Of a stretch of 64,000 bases of DNA, positions 13,767 through 25,149 are shown piece after piece. The notes under the pieces were generated by a model, which worked only from the letters and a program-made list of their open reading frames with translations, was not told the origin of the DNA and made no database searches. The stretch comes from Aradus depressus. Its lineage: Eukaryota; Arthropoda; Insecta; Hemiptera; Aradidae. The stretch is taken from contig OY759218.1 in assembly GCA_963662175.1 (NCBI GenBank), forward strand, positions 54,939,427-55,003,426. The letters are read 5' to 3'. Positions within the stretch are counted from its first letter, which is position 1. Every line of letters starts with the position of its first letter. A program made the position numbers and the translations under genes.

Positions 13767-15326
13767 CTAGCTGACCCGACAGACGTCGTTCTGTCAAAAG
13801 CTATTGGACTGGATTTTTTTTTTTTACTTGGAACCACAGCAAGTTCCTACTTATGAACGCCGGGCACCTTATATAGTATGCGCCTTGCAACTTCGTGCAA
13901 CCAGCTATTAAGTTCTGAGGACCGCTGGGCAACACAGATAGTACGTAGTTAGGAACGCAGGGCTCCGCAGCTAGTATGTGCCTTGCAACATCGGATGCCC
14001 TAGGTATTTTGTGCTTAAGAACGCTGGTGAGAGCTATTATTTACCGTGCAACGGTGCACCTTCAAAGTAATACATGCTTAGGAAACCCACCCTATTAAAA
14101 TTAGGGCTATATCCCATCTTTAAGAAAGCTCCATGTGAGATTCATTCAGCATTAATGCACCCCCGCCCCTCCCGTCCAAAAGGGTCCCAGCCAATTTTTG
14201 AATATTGCTTTTGAAACTACTATTTAGGTATATGCTTGCCCTCCCCATACCCCCCTCCCGTTGACAATTTTGAGACGTCACATATCCTTTTTTTGTTTTT
14301 GTCTTTTAAGAATACTACATGTGAAATTCCATGACAATCCGACCATTCGTTAATGAGCTACAACTATTTTATGCTAAGGCCTACCCCCCTAAACCCCCCT
14401 CCCTTTCAAAATGTTGAGATGTCACACACCCTATTTTTCAATTTGGGCTTTAAGAATACTACATGGGAAATTCCATGACAATCCGATCATCTGTTAAAGA
14501 CCTATCACTATCTTTATATTTACGCCTACCCCCACAACCCCCCCTCCCTTTCAAAATTTTGAGATGTCACATAGCGTATTTTTCAATTTGGCTTTTAAGA
14601 ATACTACATGTCAAATTCCATGACATTCCGATCATCCGTTAAAGACCTATCACTATCTTTATATGTAGGCCTACCCCCACAACCCCCCCTCCCGTTCAAA
14701 ATTTTGAGATGTCACGTACCGTATTTTTCAATTTGAACTTTAAGAATACTACATGTGAAATTCCATGACAATCCGATCATCCGTTAAAGACCTATAAAGA
14801 TAGTGATCTTTATATTTACGCCTACCCCCACAACCCCCCCTCCCTTTCAAAATTTTGAGATGTCACATAGCGTATTTTTCAATTTGGCTTTTAAGAATAC
14901 TACATGTCAAATTCCATGACATTCCGATCATCCGTTAAAGACCTATCACTATCTTTATATGTAGGCCTACCCCCACAACCCCCCCTCCCGTTCAAAATTT
15001 TGAGATGTCACGTACCGTATTTTTCAATTTGAACTTTAAGAATACTACATGTGAAATTCCATGACAATCCGATCATCCGTTAAAGACCTATCACTATCTT
15101 TATATTAAGCCTAGCTCCCCCCCCCCCCCCCCCCTCCCTTTCAAATTTTGAGACTTCACACATCCTATTTTTAAATTTGGCTTTTTAGACTACTACATGT
15201 GAAATTCCATGACAATCCGACTATTAGTTAATGAGTTACCGGTATCTTTAAACTAAGGCCTACCCCCACAACCCCCCCCCCCCCCCTCCCGTGCAAAATT
15301 TAGCCAATCATTTTCATTATATAGAT
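13767..15326 (+). mobile_element. Composite minisatellite element, copy 1
   Basis: It begins CTAGCTGACCCGACAGACG, continues with a few ~66-bp minisatellite units (13845-14060, boxes GCCTTGCAAC and AGTACGTAGTTAGGAACGC), then about eight ~140-bp units (14120-15290), each with TTTTGAGATGTCACA, ACTACATGTGAAATTCCATG and a C-rich CCCCCCTCCC tract. It ends in AGCCAATCATTTTCATTATATAGA. The tail resembles the 3' ends of RTE-type LINEs and their SINEs (inference). No protein is encoded. Copies 2 to 5 share this order of parts. Confidence 0.75.
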
Positions 15327-15329
15327 GTA

Positions 15330-15805
15330 GATATGTAAAAACTGAATAAAACGAAACAGTAAGTAAATGACAAATATGACAACCAAACAACCAAAGATAA
15401 ATCGAGGAACATTGCCAGAAGCGAAGATTTAAAAACAACCAAGAAAATAACACGCACTAAAAACTGAATAAAACGAAACAGTAAGTAAATGACAAAGATG
15501 ACAACCAAAAATAAATCGAGGAACTTGCCTAACACGCACTAAAAACTGATAACACGCACTAAAAACTGAATAAAACGAAACCGTGAGTAAATGACAAAGA
15601 TGACAACGAAAAAATCAAGAAACTTGCCAGAACATTGCCAGAAGCGAAGATTTACCAACAACCAAGAAAATAACACGGAAAAAAAAACTGATAACACGCA
15701 CTAAAAACTGAATAAAACGAAACAGTAAGTAAATGACAAAGATGACAACCAAAGATAAATCGAGGAACTTGCCAGAAGCGAAGATTTAAAAACAACCAAG
15801 AAAAT
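15330..15805. repeat. Irregular tandem repeat, ~80-125 bp units
   Basis: Units contain ACTGAATAAAACGAAAC, AGTAAGTAAATGACAAA and CCAGAAGCGAAGATTT. Partial units also lie at 20116-20165 and 23575-23870. The array was split by Jockey element A, whose two flanks are both in this repeat. Long open frames on minus (15253-15535) are a by-product of the repeat. Confidence 0.8.
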
Positions 15806-16048
15806 TTTTTTTTTCTTTTATTTTACTAGTTCAGCATATCACATGCTATGCTAGTAGGTATAAATATGGACATAAAATAAATAACATAGAAAATAACAGA
15901 TTAAAATAACAGATCGGCGTCGTCTCATCTTGAGCACAACCTAAGACTGCTTATAGAATTTAACAAATAGATGGAAATAAAAGATGAATGTAAAAGAATA
16001 AATGTATAAATAAATAAATGAAAGAAGGTAAACTTTAACATTTGGTCT

Positions 16049-18760
16049 CTAAGGGAGGATGTCTTGAGGGAGCCGTGGCTTGAGTCTGGGGGCTGGAGTT
16101 GTCTTCCCTAGTTCGTAATAGGCTGGTCCTGCTGCGGTGTTTAGGGAATCCAGAAACTTCTTGGTAACCCTTTTCACGAAGTCCTCAACATATGACATGC
16201 CTAGTTCTTCGTGAAGCTGCTTGTTCCTCACGAACCATGGCGCATTTACTGCCGTGCGCAAAACTTTATTTTGTAGCTTCTGGAACCCTTCAAGTTTTTT
16301 ACCAGATGGTAGCCCCCAGACCGGGCATGCATACGTGTATAGAGGCCGAATGATGGTCTTGTATATGAGAAGGCTGCATCTTGTCTTGAGCCTGGAGGTC
16401 CTGTTAATTAGAGGATACAAGATGGAGAGGCGTGCGTAGGCCTGGTTCAATTTCTTGTTGGTATGTAGCTTCCAGGTGAGACGTTTGTCCAACTCCACTC
16501 CCAGGTATTTGACGCTCTTGTCTTCAGGATTCCACGGCACCTCCACACCATTGATCTTAACTGGAGTTACATCCGGTATACGTCTCAACGTGAATATTTT
16601 TGCCTCACTTTTGATTGGATTGAGTGTTAAACCCCAAGCTTCAAACCACTCGGACACCTCACTCACTGCCGTTTGAAGAAGGGATGCTGCTATCCTTGGG
16701 TCATCGTCCTGACTGATAATACAAGTGTCGTCAGCAAACATGGCAATAAACTGATCAGACAGGGAAGGTATGTCTGAACAGTATATATTAAATAGAGTTG
16801 GTCCCAGAACGGATCCTGGTGGAACTCCAGCCTTTATGTCGCGTGGCTCGGAAATACTATTTCCTATCTTCACAGAGAATGTTCTCCCATCGAGGTATGA
16901 GGCCAAAGTTTCGTAAATATAAAGAGGTACTCCTAGCAGTTTAAGTTTGAAGAGGAGCCCCGCGTGCCAAACTGTGTCAAAAGCTTGACTAAGATCTAAA
17001 AACATTGCAGTTGAGAACAACTTTCGTTCATAGCCACTAACTACCTTTCGTACAGCCTTTGAATTTGATGAACCGCCGAGTGATTTTTCTTAAATCCGAA
17101 CTGAAATTTGGGAAGGATATTTTCAGAGTTTAAGAAATGCGTAAGCCTAGAAAGAATTATTTTTTCAAATAGTTTGGTCAAAGAGGGTAGCAGACTTATG
17201 GGTCTATAACTTGAGAGGTTCGCTTTCGGTTTCCCAGGTTTGTGGATGACTATCATCTGCGCATGCTTCCATACTTTCGGGAAATAACCTTTTCGAAGGC
17301 TGGAATTAAACAGATTTGTGAGAAAACATATTGCTTTGGTCGATAAATTTTTCAGAACGATTACAGGAATTTTATCGTCCCCGGTGGATTTTTTGTTCTT
17401 AAGATGAGAAATGAATTGAGTTATTTCAGAAGGCCGGACAAACGCTAATGGTGGTTGTGCGGTTTGATAAACTAGTTTTGAATGGGCTTCTACTTTTTTA
17501 GAAACGTCTGAATTTTTTTTGATGGAGGGTTTAAAAATATTTTCAAAATGATCTGCAAAAGCTGAACATTTTTCCATATCCGACTGGTAAATCTCATTAT
17601 TATGTTTGAGAGGAGGTATGATGTGTGGATGTCGGAGCAGCCTTCGGGTGGCTTTCCACATGCTCGGGTCTCCGGGATCCATCTCTTCCAGGTACTTCTG
17701 GTAACTGTCGATCTCGTGGTTATTAACTTCCCACCTCACTCGTCTTGTTAACTGATTTAACCTACTTTTGATATGAGGAAGTCTTGTTTGTTGCCAGACT
17801 CGACGGACCTTATGTTTCTCTTTGATTAGTTCCTCTATATACCTCGGAAGAGGATTTTGGTTTCTTCTGTATTGGTAAGGTTTGTACGTAGACTCCTCAA
17901 CTGATGTATAAACAGAGTGTGTGAAGTTGGTGACTGCTTCTTCAATGCTCTCCGTAGAAGTCAATGGTAGCATGAGGATTCTGTCCAAGTGAAGATCAAG
18001 CCGGAGTCTGGAGGTATCCCAATCTATCTTCCCCTTGATCAGGTGATCGCAGTTAGGAAGCTGAGTCAGGATGGTGTCCATCAGTTGGAAGTTAATGACT
18101 ACTGACTGGCGCATGGTCCGAGTCGAGTTCCGCTAACACTGAGTGAGATATCGGCGTATAGATGTCCCGGCTCAAGCTGATATCCAGTATGTCTGCAGAT
18201 TTACGTAGGGATGTAGGGTAGTATGTAGGTAGGGACGGAGCTGTAACTAGGATATTATTGATGTTTGTTAAGTTTAATAGAGTGTTGCCATTTCTATTTG
18301 TTTTATTACAGCCCCATACCGTATGTTTAGCGTTTAAATCTCCAAATAATAAAGTGGGTTTGTTTAGAAAAAGTTGTTGAAGGTCTTGGTCTAGTAGTTT
18401 CTTATTAGGAGCTAAATAGGCACTTATTAGGTTGATAGAGGACCTATCTGTGACCAGTTGTAAAGCTACCCCTTCCATATTGATAAGGTTGCCTAGCTGT
18501 AAGCTATGATGAGGAATGGTCTTCTTAATAATAATGCACACTCCACCAGCTGCTTTTACACTAGCTCGATCTGTTCTGTAAGTAAGGAAACCTGGTACCT
18601 GAAATTTATCCGGAGCAGAAAGATGTGTTCCAGTGATGCAGGCTATGTTGATCTGGTGTCTGTATAGAAAGTCCTTAAGAAGTCTCTTTTTATGTTTTAT
18701 CCCATTTGCATTCCAGTTTAGGATTTTTAATTCATTCAATGAAATATCCGCTGAGTTCAT
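16049..18760 (-). pseudogene. Jockey element A ORF2: AP endonuclease + reverse transcriptase, two frameshifts
   Basis: The ATG at 18760 lies 10 bases after the ORF1 stop. The N-terminal AP endonuclease (18092-18760) shows ILNWNANGIKHKKRLL, FGDLNAKHTVWGC and LDSDHAPV. The glutamate expected in the ITETHL-type motif is glycine (ITGTHL, GGA for GAA), which should abolish metal binding. Just after DSDHAPV a 4-bp duplication (CAGTCAGT) shifts the frame into 17041-18114, which holds the linker and the first reverse-transcriptase blocks (PKVWKHAQMIVIHKPGKP, SYRPISLLP, FQFGFKKNHS). A second shift near 17040 leads into 16049-17020 with FLDLSQAFDTVWH, the catalytic box FADD, and a C-terminal region common in Jockey ORF2. 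About 900 residues in all. No RNase H follows. Confidence 0.9.
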
Positions 18761-18769
18761 TTAGCTTTG

Positions 18770-19950
18770 TTAACTATGTTGTCGGTAAAAATATTTGTAA
18801 AAAACGAGATAATGTGGGGTAGATACGGTATAGGCAGTGATCACGATATCAAAAATTTGCGAGAGGACAAAGGATGTATTTGAAGAATTTTCTGATTTAT
18901 TCTTGGAATCCTCAGGGAATTTTCTAGCTTGAGAGGGATTTTTAGTGATATCTGCGAATGTTGGTAAGCCTGGACCTTGTCTAGCGGTGGGAGTGGGAGA
19001 ACCATTGTTTACATTCATATAGTTTTCTTGTAGAATCTATCTCTTTGTTGTCAACAGCCCATTCTTAACTGGCTGTTCCCTCATTTTTTTGTTTAATAAA
19101 GATTGGTAGTACATACAACCTTTGTAATTTGCCGTGTGGTTTTGCCCACAATTTACACAAATTGGCTTTTCTATCGTTTTATTGTTTGGACACATTGAAT
19201 AATGGTGGTCTTGAGCACATTTGACACACCGAGGACTTAATTTACAAAAGTTTTTGGTGTGGTTATACCGCTGACAGTTTGAACATTGAGGTATATTTGA
19301 AGATTTTTTACGTGGTTCTACTCTTACCACAGAATAAAAGATCCTGTCTAGCTCATAAATACCCTTTCCTGCTTCATTATTTGTCAGTTCCACAGCACAT
19401 AGTGGTGTTGGATTTTTATCTTTATTTCTGATTCTGAATACACTAGTGACTGGATATTTTTGGGCCAGCTCGCCCATTATTTCTTCTTCCGAGAGAGAGT
19501 AAGGAACGCCTCTAATTATAACACCAAGTTTTCTATCATCCGGGTGGACATACGTATGATATTGTACTTCATTTTCAGTGTAATATTGAGTTAATGCTCT
19601 GAAATCATCAGAAGTAGAGGTCAGTACTTTTACTATTTTTCCGGTTATTTTAGTTTCGAATGTGCTTTTAACTATAGTTTTTATATCTTTAATAACTTCG
19701 AGGTAATTTGGAGCATTATGTAAGAATATGGGGGGAATTTTCAGACTATTTTGTTTAGATACTTTAGGGCTATCTTCCTTTTCTTTATCCCCGAGATTTT
19801 TTAATATTGCATATTTGTTATTTGTTGGAATTGTAAACTCAAATTGGTAGCGCTTACCCGGTCTTTCTGGTGTCGAGCTATTAGAAGGTGCTTTTCGTTT
19901 TTCACATGTTTTGTCAGATCAATCCAGCGATGTTATGTCCTCGTCATATA
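18770..19950 (-). pseudogene. Jockey element A ORF1: nucleic-acid-binding gag-like protein, two in-frame stops
   Basis: The frame reads from about 19950 down to 18770, interrupted by a TGA near 19917-19920 and a TAG just below 19037. A start codon before the TGA is not obvious. The middle region (GVPYSLSEEEIMGEL, then VTSVFRIRNKDKN) fits the PRE_C2HC-type domain of Jockey ORF1. Three zinc knuckles follow: CSNCQRYNHTKNFC, CVKCAQDHHYSMC and CVNCGQNHTANYKGC. In the family this protein binds element RNA and helps form the retrotransposition particle. The part after the TAG (18770-19018) continues in the same frame and carries a GLPTFADITK stretch usual near Jockey ORF1 ends. Confidence 0.88.
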
Positions 19951-20125
19951 TTGTATAAACCACCAACAAACCACATAATAATGAATTTGGACTTGTGTAT
20001 TCACTATTAAGTTACTTATAAATCACGAAAGACGTAGCAAACTTAAAAAACCACAATATTTTTTTTATAATACCGACAGAAATTTATCAATGAAAAAAAA
20101 AAAAAAAAAAAAAACCCAAGAAAAT

Positions 20126-20414
20126 AACATGCATTAAAAACTGAATAAAACGAAACGGTAAGTAAATGATTTTAGGGTGTCTGAGATCGATTCACTGATC
20201 GATTCATTGTTCACATCGATCATTACGACCCTAAACATCGATTCTTCGATTAATCTATCTCAGATCGCCATCCCTTGAATAAACAGCTAAAAACTCTTCA
20301 TAAGAACCTTCCTCGGACTTCAACGAATATTTGAAAAAAAAATTAGCCGAATTGGTCCAGCCGTTCTCGAGTTTTGCGCTTAGCAAAATTAGCCAGTCAT
20401 TTTTATTATATAGA
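20126..20414 (+). repeat. ATCGAT-rich segment with RTE-like tail
   Basis: After a short remnant of the tandem repeat, the segment contains several ATCGAT palindromes (GAGATCGATTCACTGATCG) and then the tail CAGCCGTTCTCGAGTTTTGC with CATTTTTATTATATAGA. The same pair recurs at 23925-24171, so it is a repeated module. The next composite element begins directly at the end of the tail. Confidence 0.65.
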
Positions 20415-22152
20415 CTAGCAGTAATACCCGGCGTTGCCCGGGGAACTTTGACTTTTCTCCTAATATCTCTCGTTCGAATCCTATTCAATTTTTCAACAGT
20501 AAATTCATGATGTTATAATTTTCAATTATTCATACGGAATAAGGCTTATAGTCCTTCAATGGCAGAAATCCCAGCTAGTAACTTTTTAGGACCTCTGGGC
20601 ACCATTGCTAGTACGCGCCATTCAACGGCGGAAACCACAGGCCGTTCTAGCCAGTGCGTACTTAAGAACGCTTGTGACCACAAATGTGCGGACCCCACAG
20701 CAAGTACGTAGTTGGAAACGCTGGGCATCACAGCTAGTGTGTACCTTGCAATGGCGGGCCCCGCAGCTAGTATGTATTTAGGAACGCTGGACACCACAGC
20801 CAGTATGTACCTTGCAACGGAGGACCCCACAGCTAGAACGTAGTTAGGAACGCTGGGCACCACAGCTAGTACGTAGTTACTACTACTACTTGTGAAATTT
20901 CATGAGATACCGATTACCTTTAATGAGTCAGTATTATTTTTATGCTTAGCTCCCCCCCCCCCCCCCCCCCCCTCCCGTTCAAATTTTTGAAATGTCACAT
21001 AGTGTATTTTTCTATTTCGCCTTTGAAAATACTACATGTGAAATTCCATGACAATCCGACCATCAGTTAATGACCGATCACCATCTTTGTATTTAGGCCT
21101 ACTCTCACAACCCCCCTTCCGTTCACAATTTTGCGCTAAAACAATTTTTATGCTTAGCCCCCATTGCCACCCCACCTCCCGTACAAATTTTTGAGATGTC
21201 ACATAGCGCATTTTTCAATTTGCCCTCTACGAATAGGTACTACATATGAAATTCCATGACAATCCGATCATTCGTTAAAGACTTAGCACTATGTTTATAT
21301 TTAGTCCTGCCCCCACAACCCCCCCTCCCGTTCAAAATTTTGAAATGTCACATAGCTTTTTTTTTTCAATTTGGCCTTAAAGAAAACTACATATAAACTT
21401 CCATGACAATATGAGCATCCGTTAATGACAACACTATCTTTATATTTAGGCCTACCCCCACAACCCTCACTGCCTTTCAAAATTTTGAGATGTCACATAG
21501 CGTATTTTTAAATTTGCTTTCTAAGAATACTACATATGAAATTCCATGACAATCCGATCATCCGTTAATGACTTAGCACTATCTTTATATTTAGGCCTAC
21601 CCCCACTGCCTTTCAAAATTTTGAGTTGTCCCATAGCGTATTTTTCAAATTGCTTTCTAAGAATACTACATATGAAATTCCATGACAATCCGATCTTTAT
21701 ATTTAGGCCTACCCCCACAATCCCCCCTCACGTTCACTACTTTGTGACGTCACACACTTTTTTTTTTATTTGGTCTTTATAAATACTACATATGAAATTC
21801 CATGACAATTCGATCATCCGTTTATGACTTAGCACTATCTTTATATTTAGGCCCCCATTACAACCCCCCCTACCGTTCAAAATTTATGGACGCCACATAG
21901 CCTATTTTTTAACTTAGATTTTAAGAATACTACATGTGAAATTTCATGATAATCCGTCCTTCCGTTAATGCGCTAGAGCAATTTTTGTGCTAAGCCCCCC
22001 CCCCCCCCCTCCAGTTGACCGCTAGGAACTCTCTTCATAAGAACCTTCCTCGGACTTCAACGAACATTTGAAAAAAAAAATTAGCCGAATTGGTCCAGCC
22101 GTTCTCGAGTTTTGCGCTTAGCAAAATTAGCCATTCATTTTTATTATATAGA
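20415..22152 (+). mobile_element. Composite minisatellite element, copy 2
   Basis: Starts CTAGCAGTAATACCCGGCG with the CCCGGCGTTGCCCGGG palindrome, then AATAAGGCTTATAGTCCTTC, ~66-bp minisatellite units (20560-20880), ~140-bp C-rich units (20880-22010), and the tail CAGCCGTTCTCGAGTTTTGC ending TTTTATTATATAGA at 22152. The C-tracts reach more than 20 bases (near 20950-20972). Copy 3 starts at the very next base. Minus-strand open frames in it arise because 66 is divisible by three. Confidence 0.78.
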
Positions 22153-23568
22153 CTAGCTGACCCGACAGACGTGGTTCTGTCAAAAGCTATTGGACTGGAT
22201 TTTTTTTTTTAATTTATTTTTTTTACTTGGAACCACAGCAAGTTCCTACTTAAGAACACCGGGCACCTTAGATAATATGCGCCTTGCAATTCCGTGCAAC
22301 CAGCTATTAAGTTCTTAGGACCGCTGGGCAACACAGATAGTACTTAGTTAGGAACGCAGGGTACCGCAGCTAGTATGTGCCTTGCAACAGCGGATGCCCT
22401 AGGTATTTTGTGCTTAAGAACGCTGGTGAGAGCTATTATTTACCGTGCAACGGTGCACCTTCAAGGTAATACATGCTTAGGAAACCCACCCTATTAAAAT
22501 TAGGGCTATTTCCCATCTTTAAGAAAGCTCCATGTGAGATTCATTCAGCATTAATGGACCCCCGCCCCTCCCGTCCAAAAGGGTCACAGCCAATTTTTAA
22601 ATATTGCTTTTGAAACTACTATTTAGGTATATGCTTGCCCCCCCCAAACCCCCCTCCCGTTGACAATTTTGAGACGTCACATTTCCTTTTTTTGTTTTTG
22701 TCTTGTAAGAATACTACATGTGAAATTCCATGACAATCCGATCATCTGTTAATGACCTATCAGTATCTTTATATTTACGCCTACCCCCACAACTCCCCTC
22801 CCTTTTATGACGTCACACACTTTATTTTTCAATTTGACTTTCAAGAATTCGACAAGTGAAATTCCATGACATACCGATCATCCGTTAAAGACCTATCACT
22901 ATCTTTATATGTAGGCCTACCCCCACAACCCCCCTCCCGTTCAAAATTTTGAGATGTCACGTACCGTATTTTTCAATTTGGCCTTCAAGCATACTACATG
23001 TCAAATTCCATGACATTCCGAACATCCGTTAAAGACCTATCACTATCTTTATATGTAGGCCTACCCCCACAACCCCCCCTCCCGTTCAAAATTTTGAGAT
23101 GTCACGTACTGTATTTTTCAATTTGGCCTTTAAGAATACTACATGTGAAATTCCATGACATACCGATCATCCGTTGAAGACCTATCACTATCTTTATATG
23201 TAGGCCTACCCCCACAACCCCCCCTCCCGTTCAAAATTTTGAGATGTCACGTACCGTATTTTTCAATTTGGCCTTCAAGAATACTACATGTGAAATTCCA
23301 TGTCAATCGGATCATCCGTTAAAGACCTATCACTATCTTTATATTAGGCCTAGCCCCCTCCCCCCCCTTTCAAATTTTGAGACTTCACACATCCTTTTTT
23401 TAAATTTGGCTTTTTAGAATACTACATGTGAAATTCCATGACAATCCGACTATTAGTTAATGAGTTACCGGTATCTTTATACTAAGGCCTACCTCCACAA
23501 CTCCCCCCCCCCCCCCCCCCCCCCCCCCCTCCCGTGCAAAATTTAGCCAATCATTTTTATTATATAGA
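22153..23568 (+). mobile_element. Composite minisatellite element, copy 3
   Basis: Head CTAGCTGACCCGACAGACG as in copy 1, ~66-bp units at 22240-22440, then ~140-bp units to 23550 with a C-run of about 28 near 23503-23529, and the tail ending TATATAGA. It is close to copy 1 in sequence and in the order of its variants, so the two may derive from one source or a duplication. Confidence 0.75.
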
Positions 23569-24171
23569 TGTAGATATGTAAAAACTGAATAAAACGAAAC
23601 AGTAAGTAAATGCCAAATATGACAACCAAACAACCAAAGATAAATCGAGGAACATTGCCAGAAGCGAAGATTTAAAAACAACCAAGAAAATAACACGCAC
23701 TAAAAACTGAATAAAACGAAACAGTAAGTAAATGACAAACATGACAACCAAAGATAAATCGAGGAACTTGCCAGAAGCGAAGATTTAAAAACAATCAAGA
23801 AAATAAAACGCACTAAAAACTGATAACACGCACTAAAAACTGTAAGAGTTGTAATTACGTTTTATTCAGCCAAGAAAATAACATGCACTAAAAACTGAAT
23901 AATACGAAATGGTAAGTAAATGATTTTAGGGTGTCTGAGATCGATTCACTTGATCTATTCATTGTTCACATCGATTATTACGACCCCAAACATCGATTCT
24001 TCGATTAATCTATCTCAGATCGCCATCCCTAGAATTAACAGCTAAGAACTCTTCATAAGAACCTTCCTCGGACTTCAACAAATATTTGAAAAAAAAAAAT
24101 TAGCCGAATTGGTCCAGCCGTTCTCGAGTTTTGCGCTTAGCAAAATTTAGCACTCATTTTTATTATATAGA
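23569..24171 (+). repeat. Tandem units followed by the ATCGAT/RTE-like tail module
   Basis: Repeats the arrangement seen at 15330-15805 and 20126-20414: units with ACTGAATAAAACGAAAC (23575-23870), the ATCGAT-rich part (23925-24035), then CAGCCGTTCTCGAGTTTTGC and a TTATTATATAGAT end. No gene. Confidence 0.65.
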
Positions 24172-24465
24172 TTTGTATTTGTACTTATTGTTTTGCCACG
24201 ATTAGTCTAGTAATATTGTTTTATGTAAATTTAGAACTAGGTTTTGTTAGGAAATATTTCATGAGTTAGCTAACGGTACAGCCGGGGGACTCCCAAGTTT
24301 TAATAGCACCCTTTCACCCGATATGTATTAGAAGGGTCGCTCTCTGCAAACTGATTTAGTTCATAACTAGACCTGACGATGGTATAAAGCCGAAACCGGT
24401 AGTTATATTTATATATATCTTTAGTGGAATAGACAATATTTCAAAAATAAGTTTGTTTTATTCAT
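24172..24465 (+). mobile_element. Penelope-like element 3' terminal region
   Basis: The stretch GTGGAATAGACAATATTTC (about 24431-24450) parallels GTGAAATTAGACAATATATT at the ends of the PLE fold-back at 31831-32079. A little upstream, at 24373-24395, lies CTGACGATGG-x-CCGAAA, which carries the core letters of a hammerhead ribozyme, an element known in PLE terminal repeats. The same motif with the same spacing to the terminal box occurs at 31979-32002. No reverse transcriptase remains here. I regard it as a terminal fragment; a functioning ribozyme is not shown. Confidence 0.55.
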
Positions 24466-24539
24466 TTATTACAAGTTTCCAGAATATGTCCGCGTTCCTT
24501 AACTTAGAAGTTGTTATTCAAGGGACATTGAAATGTGAA

Positions 24540-24605
24540 AATCCGATAAAACCTCGATAACGGATTTTCGCACGATTACAATACTTTCTTATACTATAGT
24601 TAGTT
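24540..24605 (-). repeat. Dispersed repeat D, head fragment
   Basis: Read on minus: AGTATAAGAAAGTATTGTAA, then TCGTGCGAAAATCCG, followed by an ATTTTCACATTTCAATGTCC stretch. This matches 40965-41095 in order and spacing. Short, non-coding. Confidence 0.6.
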
Positions 24606-24649
24606 ATATATGAGTAAAAAAGTAATCAATTTTTTTTTTCTCCTAATGT

Positions 24650-25145
24650 ATCGAACAATGTCTATATTGGTGTTATTTATACACAAAATACATGGCCCCG
24701 GGAGGGAGTTCTATGAAATATGAAATAGAACTCCACTTCTATCAAAAAATTGATTCTCACCAAAAATGTTAGTGTGCTCTTAGATTTGAGATAGAATACG
24801 TACAAAGTAATATATAGCCCCTCAAACAAAGAACAATAAATTTCCTTAGGAAATATTTCTAAGTAATGTTTAAATTGAAAAGCATAGCAACAAATTTTAA
24901 ATTATAATTTATTAATTTAAATTAAATTTATCGGTAGGTTTTTATTGGAAATAATGAAAAAAAAAGAAGAAAAAAGTGTAATTTGGCCATAACATGACTT
25001 TTTTTTACCAACAACTTTTGTAGAGACAAGGGAAACTCCGACTTCCCCCTCTCAAATTCATTTCTTACTGGCATTACTGGGTAATTTGGAAGTAATGTGT
25101 TGGTGTCATGGTTTTTTTTGTTTCATTGTACTGCGTCATTCACTA
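24650..25145 (-). repeat. Dispersed repeat E, copy 1
   Basis: Read on minus it shares ATCTCAAATCTAAG, a GAGAATCAA box and an AAACATTACTTAGAAATAT box with 34048-34335, and its other end (ACAACTTTTGTAGAGACAAG and CTTCCCCCTCTCA) with the MITE-like element at 33815-34047. A third partial copy lies at 52057-52205. The family therefore joins an AT-rich body to an ACTTTCTTATAC-type terminus. No coding frame. Confidence 0.65.
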
Positions 25146-25149
25146 ATCC

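Larger units (their letters stand above)
15806..20115 (-). mobile_element. Jockey-clade LINE, element A, decayed full-length copy
   Basis: A ~4.3-kb minus-strand non-LTR retrotransposon with ORF1 (CCHC knuckles), ORF2 (endonuclease and reverse transcriptase), a 3' UTR ending at an AATAAAAG signal near 15816-15823 and a poly(A) tail (T-run after 15805). A 10-bp TSD, CCAAGAAAAT, lies at 15796-15805 and 20116-20125, inside a tandem repeat. The 5' end abuts a T-run on the minus strand (20093-20114). The order ORF1-ORF2-poly(A) and the ORF1 knuckle pattern fit the Jockey clade. Both ORFs are broken, so the copy cannot move on its own. Confidence 0.88.
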
